A stretch of DNA of 64,000 bases, from positions 124,001 to 188,000 of the forward strand of contig JACKKV010000001.1 of the NCBI GenBank assembly GCA_024236235.1, written 5' to 3'. This DNA comes from Novosphingobium sp. (GTDB lineage Bacteria > Pseudomonadota > Alphaproteobacteria > Sphingomonadales > Sphingomonadaceae). Shown here one piece after another: positions 18,776 through 27,245 of this stretch (the stretch's first letter is position 1; each line of letters begins with the position of its first letter). The notes beneath the pieces were generated by a model, which saw only the letters and a program-made list of their open reading frames with translations, was not told where the DNA came from and ran no database searches. A program made the position numbers and the translations under genes.

Positions 18776-19903
18776 TCAGGGCAGATCCTCCTGCCCCATG
18801 ACTCCGGCATAAAGGGCTCGATAAGCGGCGATCATGCCTGCCTCGTCATATTCGGCCTGCGCCTTCGCCCGGTTCGCCGCGCCGATTTCGCTGCGCAGCG
18901 CCTTGTCCCGGGCAAGCCGCACAAATGCCTCAGCCAGCGCATTTTCGTCTCCCGGCGCCACGATAAAGGGACGGTTCTGCACTGACACCATCGCCGCAAT
19001 GTCGCCCACCGCGGGCGCGGCGACCGCAAGGCCCGCCGCCATGGCCTCAACCACCGAGATCGGAAACTGCTCGCTCTCCGATGAGAGGGCAAAGAGATCG
19101 AACAATCCGACCGCCTTGGCCGGATCGGGTGCAAAGCCGGGCAGATGCACGCGATGCGCCACCCCCAGCCGCTCCGCTTCGGCGCGCAGCGCCGCGCGTT
19201 CCGGCCCTTCACCCAGGATCACAAGTTGCCAGTTTTCCGGCAATTTTTCCACCGCGCGCACCAGCCGCCCCAGATTCTTGACCGGCCGCAACCCAGCCAG
19301 CGTGCCCAGCCAGCATTCACCCTTGTGCTTGACGATGCCGCGCAGCGCGTCCTTGCGTGGTGGCTTGCGATACGTCTCGGTCGGGATCCCGTTGGCGATG
19401 CGGTGCACCCGCGCGTCCGGCTGATACCAGACGCCGCGCGCGATCCGTTCCAGCAGGGTCGAAGGCACGACCAGCGCCTGCGCGCCGCCCAACGCGATGC
19501 GGCGATACCAGTTGCGCGATGATTTGAGCCGCTGCGCTTCATCCTCGTTGAAGCCATCCTCCTGATGGACCAGCGGCGGCAGGTTGAAGACCTTGCCATA
19601 AACGGTGTGCGCCATCACCGCGTCCATCGCGCCCCAGTTATAGGTCAGCACGAGATCATGGCCACGCATGGCCTGGGCAAGGCGGCGCAGCCGCCCCGGC
19701 CCGGGAAAACCGGTCAGCTGTGGAAAACCCCGTGGATAGACTGTGGGTATCGATGGCAGAACATATTGCGCGGCGCCCAGCGCATGCGGCTGGGCGGAAA
19801 CAATCGTATGCCTGATCTCCGGCCCGAAGGCGTTGATCAGCCGGACGCAGCGCAATTCCTTGCCGCCCGTATCGAAACTGGAATGAAGGTGAAGAAATTT
19901 CAG
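18776..19903 (-). CDS. Glycosyltransferase family 4, apparent CTG start
   Basis: A 375-aa GT-B fold glycosyltransferase. The C-terminal half holds the donor-binding motif GLFDLFALSSESEQFPIS VVEAMA and LGTLAGLRPVKNLGRLVRA. The first ATG/GTG/TTG in frame (TTG 19855) leaves no room for a ribosome-binding site and would remove the first Rossmann strand. The frame upstream reads KFLHLHSSFDTGGKE, the usual N-terminus of this family, preceded by CTG at 19903 where an ATG is expected, with AGGGG eight bases before it. Either CTG is used as start or the base is changed. The preceding hydrolase stops 18 bases upstream. Donor and acceptor are unknown. Confidence 0.82.
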   Translation of the reverse strand: MKFLHLHSSFDTGGKELRCVRLINAFGPEIRHTIVSAQPHALGAAQYVLPSIPTVYPRGFPQLTGFPGPGRLRRLAQAMRGHDLVLTYNWGAMDAVMAHTVYGKVFNLPPLVHQEDGFNEDEAQRLKSSRNWYRRIALGGAQALVVPSTLLERIARGVWYQPDARVHRIANGIPTETYRKPPRKDALRGIVKHKGECWLGTLAGLRPVKNLGRLVRAVEKLPENWQLVILGEGPERAALRAEAERLGVAHRVHLPGFAPDPAKAVGLFDLFALSSESEQFPISVVEAMAAGLAVAAPAVGDIAAMVSVQNRPFIVAPGDENALAEAFVRLARDKALRSEIGAANRAKAQAEYDEAGMIAAYRALYAGVMGQEDLP

Positions 19904-19921
19904 GGTATTAGCCCCTATACC

Positions 19922-20791
19922 TCAGGAGATTCTGGACAGCAGCGCGGCGATCGCCTGCTGCGCTTCCGGTTCGGCCAGGCTGGGCGTGTGCCCTACCCGC
20001 GGCAATGTGAGCGCGTCCATTCCAGGCAGGCGGCGGCACATCTCGTCCAGCGTTGCAGCAGACAGGAGATCCGACAGCCCGCCGCGAATGGCCAGCAAGG
20101 GCCGCCCGGCCAGCGTTTCGAATGTGGGCCACAGGTCCACCCCCGCTTCGCCGCCCGGCTGGTTGAAGGGCTCGGCGATATTCATGTCGTAATCGAACGC
20201 AATGCGCCCGTTGCCGGTGTAATCCATCATCCGCTTGGCCATCGCCAGCCAGTCCGACGTCTGGTAATCGGGGTGAGTTTCCGCAAAAATTTCCTGCAGT
20301 GCCCGCGATGCATGCATCCAGGTCGGGAAACTGCGCCCCTGACCGACATAGGTCTTGACCCGCTCCAGCCCCGCTGGCTCGATATAAGGGCCGATGTCAT
20401 TCAGCACCGCCCCGGCAATCCGATTGGCATCCTGGGCAGCCATCAGCATCGTCAATATCCCGCCGAGCGAAGTGCCCACTGACACGAAGCGGTCAATCCC
20501 CGCCTGCTCGAACAGCGCATTAAGGTCGGCAACATAAGTCAGCGGGTGATAGCTCATCGCGTCCTTGGCATATTCGCTCTCGCCCCGACCGCGCAGATCA
20601 ACGCACAGGACGCGCCATTCACCCCCGAACCGCTCCGCCACAGGCTCGAAATCACGGGCGTTGCGCGTCAGCCCTGGCAGGCAGAGCAGCGGCGGACGGT
20701 CAACCGGCCCGTCATATTCGCGATAATGCAGCTTCAGCCCGTCCGGGCTGGTCCAGTAACGGTCAGTATATTCGCGTGCCGGTCCGGCCAT
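19922..20791 (-). CDS. Alpha/beta hydrolase
   Basis: A 289-aa alpha/beta-fold hydrolase. The nucleophile elbow is GTSLGG in FVSVGTSLGGILTML, the oxyanion region LPGLTRNARDF follows strand 3, and the likely catalytic His is in PRVGHTPSL near the C-terminus. The frame is open about 145 codons upstream but that part overlaps selO on the other strand; ATG 20791 is preceded by GAGGCAGGG. The C-terminal segment RGGLSDLLSAATLDEM matches esterases that act on small hydrophobic esters. The substrate is unknown. It is upstream of and probably cotranscribed with the glycosyltransferase. Confidence 0.85.
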   Translation of the reverse strand: MAGPAREYTDRYWTSPDGLKLHYREYDGPVDRPPLLCLPGLTRNARDFEPVAERFGGEWRVLCVDLRGRGESEYAKDAMSYHPLTYVADLNALFEQAGIDRFVSVGTSLGGILTMLMAAQDANRIAGAVLNDIGPYIEPAGLERVKTYVGQGRSFPTWMHASRALQEIFAETHPDYQTSDWLAMAKRMMDYTGNGRIAFDYDMNIAEPFNQPGGEAGVDLWPTFETLAGRPLLAIRGGLSDLLSAATLDEMCRRLPGMDALTLPRVGHTPSLAEPEAQQAIAALLSRIS

Positions 20792-20862
20792 CCCTGCCTC
20801 GATAAAAAGCTTTGTCGATACCGGCGCTTGCGCCACGCCGCACAAGTCCGCACTATCGCGTG

Positions 20863-22251
20863 ATGCGCATCGAACCGCAACCCGCCCCGTATGCTCCCGA
20901 TCCGAAAATCGCAATGCTTGCCGCATGGCTGGCCGATCCGGTCGCGCCGGCCGATTTTCCGCTCGCGCTGATCCGCTTCCGCAACCGGCGCTGGGACGCG
21001 GCGGTGGGGCTGGACAAGCTCGACGACGCGGCGTGGCGCGCGCATTTTGCGCGGTTCGCACCGATGGACGGCAATCTCCCCCAGCCCCTGGCTCTGCGTT
21101 ATCACGGGCATCAGTTCCGGGTTTACAACCCGCAGATCGGGGATGGCCGCGGCTTCCTGTTCGCGCAATTGCGAGACGGCGCGGGGCGCCTGCTGGACCT
21201 TGGCACCAAGGGATCGGGCCAGACACCCTACAGCCGGTTCGGTGACGGACGGCTGACGCTGAAAGGCGCGGTGCGGGAAATCCTGGCGACCGAAATGCTG
21301 GAGGCGCTGGGCGTCAACACCAGCAAGACCTTCTCCGTGATTGAAACGGGCGAGGCGCTGGAGCGCAATGACGAACCATCGCCCACGCGCTCTGCCGTCA
21401 TGGTACGCCTCAGCCATGGGCATATCCGTATCGGCAGTTTTCAGCGGCTCTACGCCCTTGACGAGCACGATCACCTTGCCGATCTGGTCGATTATTGCCT
21501 CGCGACCTATCCAGGCACGATGCCGCCAGACGATGCCCCGGGCCGAACCGAACCGGCGGTGATCCTGCTGCATCAGGTGGTTGAACGCCTGGCCGATCTC
21601 GCTGCGGCCTATATGGTCGCCGGCTTCGTGCATGGCGTGCTCAATACGGACAACATGAACATTACGGGCGAGAGTTTCGATTATGGCCCGTGGCGCTGGC
21701 TGCCGGAATGGGACCGGTTCTTCACCGCCGCCTATTTCGATCATGAAGGACTCTATGCCTTCGGTCGACAGCCTGAAGCCATCTCGTGGAATTGCCAGCA
21801 GCTCGCTCAGGCGCTGACCCCGCTGGCGGAGCCAGCGAAGCTGGTTGCCGCGCTCGAACGCTTTGGCGAACTCTACCGGCAGGCACTGGGCCGCCGCTTC
21901 GTCTGGCGGCTGGGACTGGTGCCGCGGGGATTCGCGCAGGACATGGCGCTGGTCGAGGCGGGGAACACGTTGATGAAGGAAACAAATCTGGCGCCCGATG
22001 CGTTCTATTTTAACCATTTCGGGGGGCGCGGTGCGAACGGTGCGTTCGGGGATGCGATCAAGGGCTATGAGACGCGACAGTGCGAACATCCCTACTGGTC
22101 GTCGGACGGACCGGAAACCATGCTGATTCAGGAGGTTGAAGATATATGGGCGGCCATCGACCAGCACGATGACTGGTCCCTTCTCGCCACCAAGATCGCG
22201 GCTGTCAGGGGCATGGGACAGGCGCTTGGCAAGCCCCCTGACCTGCCATGA
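20863..22251 (+). CDS. selO: Protein adenylyltransferase SelO (YdiU family)
   Basis: A 462-aa pseudokinase-fold enzyme that transfers AMP to Ser, Thr or Tyr of target proteins and is linked to redox stress. Family motifs are ALRYHGHQFRVYNPQIGDGR, LDLGTKGSGQTPYSRFGDGR (nucleotide binding), VMVRLSHGHIRIGSFQR and the metal-site block FVHGVLNTDNMNITGESFDYGPW. ATG 20863 is chosen because it precedes the conserved start; TTG 20812 would add 17 residues and no good ribosome-binding site is seen for either. The length is at the low end for the family and the catalytic core is complete. It is divergent from the hydrolase. Confidence 0.95.
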   Translation: MRIEPQPAPYAPDPKIAMLAAWLADPVAPADFPLALIRFRNRRWDAAVGLDKLDDAAWRAHFARFAPMDGNLPQPLALRYHGHQFRVYNPQIGDGRGFLFAQLRDGAGRLLDLGTKGSGQTPYSRFGDGRLTLKGAVREILATEMLEALGVNTSKTFSVIETGEALERNDEPSPTRSAVMVRLSHGHIRIGSFQRLYALDEHDHLADLVDYCLATYPGTMPPDDAPGRTEPAVILLHQVVERLADLAAAYMVAGFVHGVLNTDNMNITGESFDYGPWRWLPEWDRFFTAAYFDHEGLYAFGRQPEAISWNCQQLAQALTPLAEPAKLVAALERFGELYRQALGRRFVWRLGLVPRGFAQDMALVEAGNTLMKETNLAPDAFYFNHFGGRGANGAFGDAIKGYETRQCEHPYWSSDGPETMLIQEVEDIWAAIDQHDDWSLLATKIAAVRGMGQALGKPPDLP

Positions 22252-22298
22252 ACCCCCTTTTCTAAACCTTTTGCTTACTTCGTTCGCTAGCCAGACTT

Positions 22299-22362
22299 AA
22301 GGAGTTGGCGTTATGAAGTTGGTGTCGGCTCAAGCCAGCTGGTCGGAGGTCTTCCCCAAAAC
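22299..22362 (+). other. Consensus ribosome-binding site and ATG out of frame with the dehydrogenase start
   Basis: TAAGGAG at 22299-22305 is ideally spaced from ATG 22313, but that ATG opens a 60-codon frame that is not the dehydrogenase frame. Its first 15 codons (KLVSAQASWSEVFPK) would join the dehydrogenase frame if one base were added near the CCCCAAAA run at 22355-22362. This suggests either a leader peptide or a one-base deletion hiding the true start. Confidence 0.4.
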
Positions 22363-23778
22363 GTGTCTGACAAATTGCTCATCTCCCATGATCCCGCCAC
22401 CGGCAAGGAAGTGTGGCGGGGCAAGCTTGGCGACGTCGATGAAACCGTCAGCCGGGCGCGGCGTGCCTGGCCTGCATGGGCCGCGCAGCCCCTGAACACG
22501 CGCATCGAGCTGATCCGCCGCTTCGCCAACGAAGTCCGCAAGGAGAGCGAGCAGCTGGCAGAGCTGATCTCGCGGGAAACCGGCAAGCCGCGCTGGGAAG
22601 CCTCCAGCGAAGTCGAAAACGTGATTGCACAGGTCGAGGTTTCGGTTCGCGCCTATGCGGAACGCACTGCCCAACGCAAGCTCAACAGCGCGCTTCAGGG
22701 AACCGCGGCCGTGCGCCACAAACCGCATGGCGTTCTGGCCATCATCACCCCGTTCAACGCCCCCGCCGAAATCCCCGCCAGCCAGATCATCCCCGCACTA
22801 CTGGCGGGCAATGCAATCATCCTCAAGGCCAGCGAGAAGGCGCCGGCGACAGCGGAATTGCTGCTGACATGCTTCAATCGCGGGGGCGTGTCCGCCGCCG
22901 TTACGCAGCAGCTCGTCGGCGGACCACAGCATGGGCTGGATCTGGCGGTTCATCCCGGCATCGACGGGGTCATGTTCACCGGATCGGCCCAGAACGGCAT
23001 TCTCATCAATCGCAAGCTTGCCGCCAATCCGGGCAAGATGGTGGCGCTGGAACTGGGTGGCAATAACCCGATGATCGTGTGGGATACGCCCAAAGTATCC
23101 GACGCGGCCGTCATCATCGCCAAATCGGCCTTCACCAGCGCTGGCCAGCGCTGCACCGCCGTGCGCCGCCTGATCGTGAAATCGAGCATGTATCCGGCGA
23201 TCGTGGAGGAGGTCAAACGCCTGGCCGACCGCATGATCGTGGGGGCGCCAGATGACGATCCGGCCCCGTTCATGGGGCCGCTGATCGATCAGGCAGCGGC
23301 TGACCAGCTGACCGAAAGTTTCCTTTACCTGCTCAGCCACGGGGGCAAGGCGATCAAGCACATGATCCGCCCGGATGACGATCTGCCCTTCGTGACCCCC
23401 GCGATCATTGATGTGACGGGCATGAAGGAACGCCCCGATGTCGAGCTGTTCGGCCCGCTGCTGCAGGTGGTGCGGGTGGATGATTTCGACCAGGCGATTG
23501 CAGAAGCGAACCGCACTCGCTTTGGCCTTTGTGCGGCACTGGTGGGCGGCACACCGCAGGATTATAACCGGTTCTGGGCAAACAGCCGCGCCGGGCTGAT
23601 CAACTGGAACCGCCCGACGATCGAACCCGCCCAGGCGGCGCCAATGGGCGGAATCGGTCTTTCAGGCAATCATCGCCCCGCTGGCTATTACACGGCAGAT
23701 CATTGCGCCTATCCGGTCGCCTCTGCGGAGATGGAGCAGCCCAGGGCGAATATCGGGGCGGGTTTCCGCGCCGGGTAA
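22363..23778 (+). CDS. astD: Aldehyde dehydrogenase, succinylglutamate-semialdehyde dehydrogenase (AstD)-like
   Basis: A 471-aa NAD-dependent aldehyde dehydrogenase closest in layout to AstD, which oxidises N-succinylglutamate semialdehyde in arginine catabolism. Shared segments are ISRETGKPRWEASSEVENV, HGVLAIITPFNAPAEIP, the catalytic Glu region ALELGGNNPMIVWD and catalytic Cys in SAGQRCTAVRRL, and the C-terminal GGIGLSGNHRPAGYYTADHC. The other ast genes are not adjacent, so the physiological substrate is inferred. The start is uncertain: GTG 22363 has GGAGG 14 bases upstream, while a better ribosome-binding site and ATG lie out of frame at 22313. Confidence 0.83.
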   Translation: MSDKLLISHDPATGKEVWRGKLGDVDETVSRARRAWPAWAAQPLNTRIELIRRFANEVRKESEQLAELISRETGKPRWEASSEVENVIAQVEVSVRAYAERTAQRKLNSALQGTAAVRHKPHGVLAIITPFNAPAEIPASQIIPALLAGNAIILKASEKAPATAELLLTCFNRGGVSAAVTQQLVGGPQHGLDLAVHPGIDGVMFTGSAQNGILINRKLAANPGKMVALELGGNNPMIVWDTPKVSDAAVIIAKSAFTSAGQRCTAVRRLIVKSSMYPAIVEEVKRLADRMIVGAPDDDPAPFMGPLIDQAAADQLTESFLYLLSHGGKAIKHMIRPDDDLPFVTPAIIDVTGMKERPDVELFGPLLQVVRVDDFDQAIAEANRTRFGLCAALVGGTPQDYNRFWANSRAGLINWNRPTIEPAQAAPMGGIGLSGNHRPAGYYTADHCAYPVASAEMEQPRANIGAGFRAG

Positions 23779-23795
23779 GGCGGCCACTGGCGCGG

Positions 23796-24524
23796 TCAGC
23801 CTCCAGTAACCAGGTCCACTTCAGTGCGGCCGGTTTCGATCCGGCGAGCGTGAACCAGGAAGGACGCCTTGCCCTTTACACCGCCCAGCATGTCTTCAGC
23901 GCCCTGCCGATAACGGTCGACCTTGAAGCCCGCAGACCTGGCTCGTGTGTAGTAGAAGCCAAGCACATCCTCGATCGCGACCGGCGTGGTAAAGTTGACG
24001 ACGCGCAAGGCGCAGCCGCCTTCATCCGTTCCGGCGGCCTCCTGCACATTGGCGCGTGGATAGACCGGGAAGCTGGCAGGCATTTTTGCCGCCCAGGCCA
24101 TGGTATATCCGGCAATCTCGGCGCAGTTTCCCTTGCCCGCCGGGCTTGCCGCAGCCCGCGCCGCCGCCGTCAACGCGGCAGCCTGAGGCACCTCGCCTTC
24201 GATCAGTTCGGCAACCGGCGCAACCAGCATCCGGCCCGTACCGCCGACCATTTTCAGCGCCTGTTGCCGGGCCGCGGAGATTTCTTCAGGCGTGTTGATC
24301 TCTGCCGGGAGAGCCGTTCCGCCGCCCGCCATGCGCCCGCCGCTGGCCTGCTCGTTCTGGCTGGCAAGATCGGGATCGACCATGATCTGGTCGGCCAGTG
24401 CTTCGCTGAGCGCGGGATCGGCCCCGCCCGCAACCAGTTCGGCGTCCTTTTCGCCGCTGCCGCATGCAGCCAGCAACAAGGATGGAAGCGTAATGAAGAC
24501 AAGCGGACGCAGACCGTTGAGCAC
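23796..24524 (-). CDS. Predicted lipoprotein of unknown function
   Basis: A 242-aa protein with signal peptide and lipobox LLLAAC at about residues 16-21, predicting a lipid-anchored cell-envelope protein. The mature part has an Ala/Glu-rich helical segment (about 30-140) and a C-terminal alpha/beta region with a conserved-looking CAEIAGYTMAWAAKMP and CALRVVNFTTPVAIEDVLGFY. I recognise no family. It stands alone between astD and rarD on the opposite strand from both. A CtrA-like box lies about 20 bases upstream of its start. Confidence 0.75.
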   Translation of the reverse strand: MLNGLRPLVFITLPSLLLAACGSGEKDAELVAGGADPALSEALADQIMVDPDLASQNEQASGGRMAGGGTALPAEINTPEEISAARQQALKMVGGTGRMLVAPVAELIEGEVPQAAALTAAARAAASPAGKGNCAEIAGYTMAWAAKMPASFPVYPRANVQEAAGTDEGGCALRVVNFTTPVAIEDVLGFYYTRARSAGFKVDRYRQGAEDMLGGVKGKASFLVHARRIETGRTEVDLVTGG

Positions 24525-24542
24525 AGGACAATCCCCTGATAG

Positions 24543-24557
24543 TTAATTGCGCATTAG
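24543..24557 (-). promoter_or_regulatory. CtrA-like box CTAA-N7-TTAA upstream of the lipoprotein gene
   Basis: On the minus strand the site reads CTAA, seven bases, TTAAC, one mismatch from the alphaproteobacterial CtrA consensus TTAA-N7-TTAAC. It ends about 20 bases before the lipoprotein start codon. Assignment is by motif and position only. Confidence 0.35.
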
Positions 24558-24682
24558 CCTTGCGCGCGCAGGGTTAACGAGTGCCTACCGGAAAGGGTTA
24601 ATTTTCGGCCTGTCCCGTCGCGGGAAAGAATTGAGCGGCACAGATTGTGACGGCGGGCCGCGCAGCCTATGGGCGTTCAGCC

Positions 24683-25600
24683 ATGCAATCGCCTCAACCC
24701 ACTTCGACCGCGAACGGTGGCATCGGTTATGCCGTAGTCGCTTTTACATCGTGGAGCGCGCTGCCGATCTATCTCGCATTCATGCGCGATATTGCGGCGC
24801 TCGAACTGGTCGGCTGGCGGGCCGTGTTCACCCTTCCCTTTGCACTGGCGCTGGTCATCGCCACGCGCCATTTCGCGGAGGTGATGGCCGTACTGCGTTC
24901 GCCCCGGATGCTGGCAACCCTGTTCTTTACAGCCTGTCTGATGGGATTTGTGTGGCTCGTTTTCGTCTGGGCGGTCCTCAACGAACACGTCTATGCCACC
25001 AGCATCGGTTATTACATCTCGCCGCTGGTCAATGTCGCCTTCGGCACGGTGATGCTGCGCGAACGGCTGAGCGTCAGGCAATGGCTCGCTGTCGGGCTCG
25101 CGGCCATCGGCGTGACGATCCTTGCCAGCGGCGCACTGATGACGCTCGGCATCAGCCTGATGCTGGCCTTCGGCTTCTCGCTCTACGGGCTGATCCGCAA
25201 ACTCGCCCCGGTGAGCGCGCTTTCGGGACTGGCGGTGGAAAGCGCCCTGATCATGCCGCTGGGCTTCGCGCTTGTCCTTTATTCAGCGGGCAGCATTCCC
25301 GCCAGCGAGTTGGGACAGGGCCTGGATCGGGCGTTGCAGGTCGCTTTTGTCGGGCTGCTGACGGCGATTCCCCTCTACGCTTATGCCGAAGCGGCACGCC
25401 GGATCGATTATGCGACCCTTGGCATTCTGCAATTCATCAGCCCGACCGTGATCTTTCTGGCCGGTCTGGTCCTGTTCAACGAACCGCTGCGACCGGCACA
25501 GCTCGCCAGTTTTGTTTTCGTCTGGGCAGGGATGATCCTGTTCTGCTGGGATCTATATGACCGGCGCAAGGCGACCGGGGTTTCGCGCATTGTGCCCTAA
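24683..25600 (+). CDS. rarD: EamA family transporter RarD
   Basis: A 305-aa inner-membrane transporter of the drug/metabolite superfamily, RarD branch, with about ten hydrophobic helices arranged as two EamA repeats. Typical elements are GYAVVAFTSWSALPIYLAFM at the N-terminus, VWAVLNEHVYATSIGYYISPL, and ARRIDYATLGILQFISPT in the second repeat. ATG 24683 fits the family start; GTG 24647 would add 12 non-hydrophobic residues. Its stop overlaps the pyrC stop on the other strand (CTAA). The substrate is unknown. Confidence 0.9.
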   Translation: MQSPQPTSTANGGIGYAVVAFTSWSALPIYLAFMRDIAALELVGWRAVFTLPFALALVIATRHFAEVMAVLRSPRMLATLFFTACLMGFVWLVFVWAVLNEHVYATSIGYYISPLVNVAFGTVMLRERLSVRQWLAVGLAAIGVTILASGALMTLGISLMLAFGFSLYGLIRKLAPVSALSGLAVESALIMPLGFALVLYSAGSIPASELGQGLDRALQVAFVGLLTAIPLYAYAEAARRIDYATLGILQFISPTVIFLAGLVLFNEPLRPAQLASFVFVWAGMILFCWDLYDRRKATGVSRIVP

Positions 25601-26640
25601 CGCAAACGCCAGCGCAGCGTCTCGCCCGCATGGAAGGGAACGATGGGGGTGCCGTTCGCATCGATCACCGCTGGCACCTCGTGATCGCTGCGTTCTAGCG
25701 TGATCGTACCCGGATTGAGCGGCAGCCCGTAGAACCGCGGGCCATGTTCAGACGCAAACCCTTCCAGCCGGTCAAGCGCCCCTTCTTCTTCGAACACCGC
25801 AGCATAGCTTTCCAGCGCAAAAGGGGCGTTGAATATGCCTGCGCAGCCGCAGGCCGATTCCTTGGCGCTCACCGCATGCGGCGCGCTGTCCGTGCCCAGG
25901 AAATAGCGGTCGGAACCCGAAGTCGCCGCCTTGCGCAGCGCCAGCCGATGCTTCTCGCGCTTGGCCACGGGCAGGCAATAGGCATGTGGGCGAATTCCGC
26001 CGACCAGCATGGCGTTGCGGTTGATGTGCAGATGCTGGGGGGTGATCGTGGCCGCGACATTGGCCCCCGCGCCATCCACGAAGGCGACCGCCTCTGCCGT
26101 GGTAATATGTTCGAACACCAGCTTGAGACCCGGCAGGTCGGACAGCAGTGGCCTAAGGATGCGTTCGATGAACACGGCCTCCCGATCGAAGATGTCGATG
26201 TCCGGTTGTGTTACCTCGCCATGCACCAGCAGCGGCATGCCGATTGCCTGCATCCGCTCCAGCACCGGATAGATAGCGCGGATATCAGTCACGCCATGCG
26301 CGGAACCCGTGGTGGCATGTGCGGGATAGAGCTTGGCCCCAGTAAACACGCCCTCGGCAAATCCCGCCGCCAGTTCGTCAGCATCACTGTGATCCGTCAG
26401 ATAAGCGGTCATCAGCGGGGTAAATTCCGTCCCTTCGGGCAATGCCGCCACAATCCGTCCGCGATAGGCAAGCGCATCGACCACCCGCACGATCGGCGGC
26501 GACAGATTGGGCATCACGATGGCCCGGGCAAATTGCCGCGCGGTAAAGGGCAGCACCCCCTGCATTACCGCGCCATCACGCAGGTGAAGGTGCCAGTCAT
26601 CGGGGCGGCGAATGGTAACGCTTGCAGGAGAATCAGCCAT
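25597..26640 (-). CDS. pyrC: Dihydroorotase, class II
   Basis: A 347-aa binuclear zinc amidohydrolase that cyclises carbamoyl-aspartate to dihydroorotate in pyrimidine synthesis. The metal motif DDWHLHLRDG is at the N-terminus. The carboxylated Lys lies in AKLYPA, further His ligands in LLVHGEV and FEHITT, and the Asp ligand in LGTDSAPH. ATG 26640 follows AAGGGGG and gives the length of E. coli PyrC; the open frame continues 16 codons upstream. Confidence 0.96.
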   Translation of the reverse strand: MADSPASVTIRRPDDWHLHLRDGAVMQGVLPFTARQFARAIVMPNLSPPIVRVVDALAYRGRIVAALPEGTEFTPLMTAYLTDHSDADELAAGFAEGVFTGAKLYPAHATTGSAHGVTDIRAIYPVLERMQAIGMPLLVHGEVTQPDIDIFDREAVFIERILRPLLSDLPGLKLVFEHITTAEAVAFVDGAGANVAATITPQHLHINRNAMLVGGIRPHAYCLPVAKREKHRLALRKAATSGSDRYFLGTDSAPHAVSAKESACGCAGIFNAPFALESYAAVFEEEGALDRLEGFASEHGPRFYGLPLNPGTITLERSDHEVPAVIDANGTPIVPFHAGETLRWRLR

Positions 26641-26721
26641 GCCGCCCCCTTGCCACAGCCGCAGCCACTGTGACAGGGGGCGGGTCATTGCAATTCCGCA
26701 GCGATCGGCCAGTGTAGCTTC

Positions 26722-27225
26722 ATGAGCGAGCGCAATTCAGCAGACGGGCAACGCGACTGGGCGAACGAACGCGCCATCATCGAAGCCCATGCCGGAGATC
26801 GCATCGCGTTGCTGGTCGATAGTTTCCACCGCCTCGCGGGCAGGCCACTGATTTCGGATCAGGGTATTCTCGCGGAAAATCTCTGGGCGCTGCCATCAGT
26901 CGTAGTTGCGCACGCGACCGGGCATGACCCGGTGTTTTTCTACGCCAATCGCGCCGCGCTCAGCCTGTTTGAAGCATCGGCGCAGGACTTCATCCGCATG
27001 CCGTCGCGCTTCTCGGCAGAGCCGGTAGAACGCAGCGAGCGCGCACGCTTCATGGCGAAAGTGCGGCAAGAAAACATCATCGCCGATTATCGCGGGATCC
27101 GCATATCGCGCACCGGACGCCGGTTTGCGATCGAACGCGCAATCGTCTGGAACCTTGTCGATGAGGCAGGCCTGATCCATGGTCAGACAGCAACCTTTGC
27201 CGAATGGACGCCCCTGCCCGCCTGA
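26722..27225 (+). CDS. MEKHLA domain protein
   Basis: A 167-aa soluble protein that is almost entirely a MEKHLA domain, a PAS-related fold also found at the C-terminus of plant HD-ZIP III factors. Typical segments are HDPVFFYANRAALSLFEASAQDFIRMPSRFSAEP and ISRTGRRFAIERAIVWNLVDE. A ligand- or redox-sensing role is only inferred from the PAS relationship. It is divergent from pyrC and followed by ygfZ after 20 bases. Confidence 0.82.
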   Translation: MSERNSADGQRDWANERAIIEAHAGDRIALLVDSFHRLAGRPLISDQGILAENLWALPSVVVAHATGHDPVFFYANRAALSLFEASAQDFIRMPSRFSAEPVERSERARFMAKVRQENIIADYRGIRISRTGRRFAIERAIVWNLVDEAGLIHGQTATFAEWTPLPA

Positions 27226-27245
27226 CCCGAAACCTGGATTGCCTC

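Noticed and set aside
20734..22167. 477-codon minus-strand frame opposite selO
   Set aside because: selO motifs on the plus strand are complete; this frame is a shadow.
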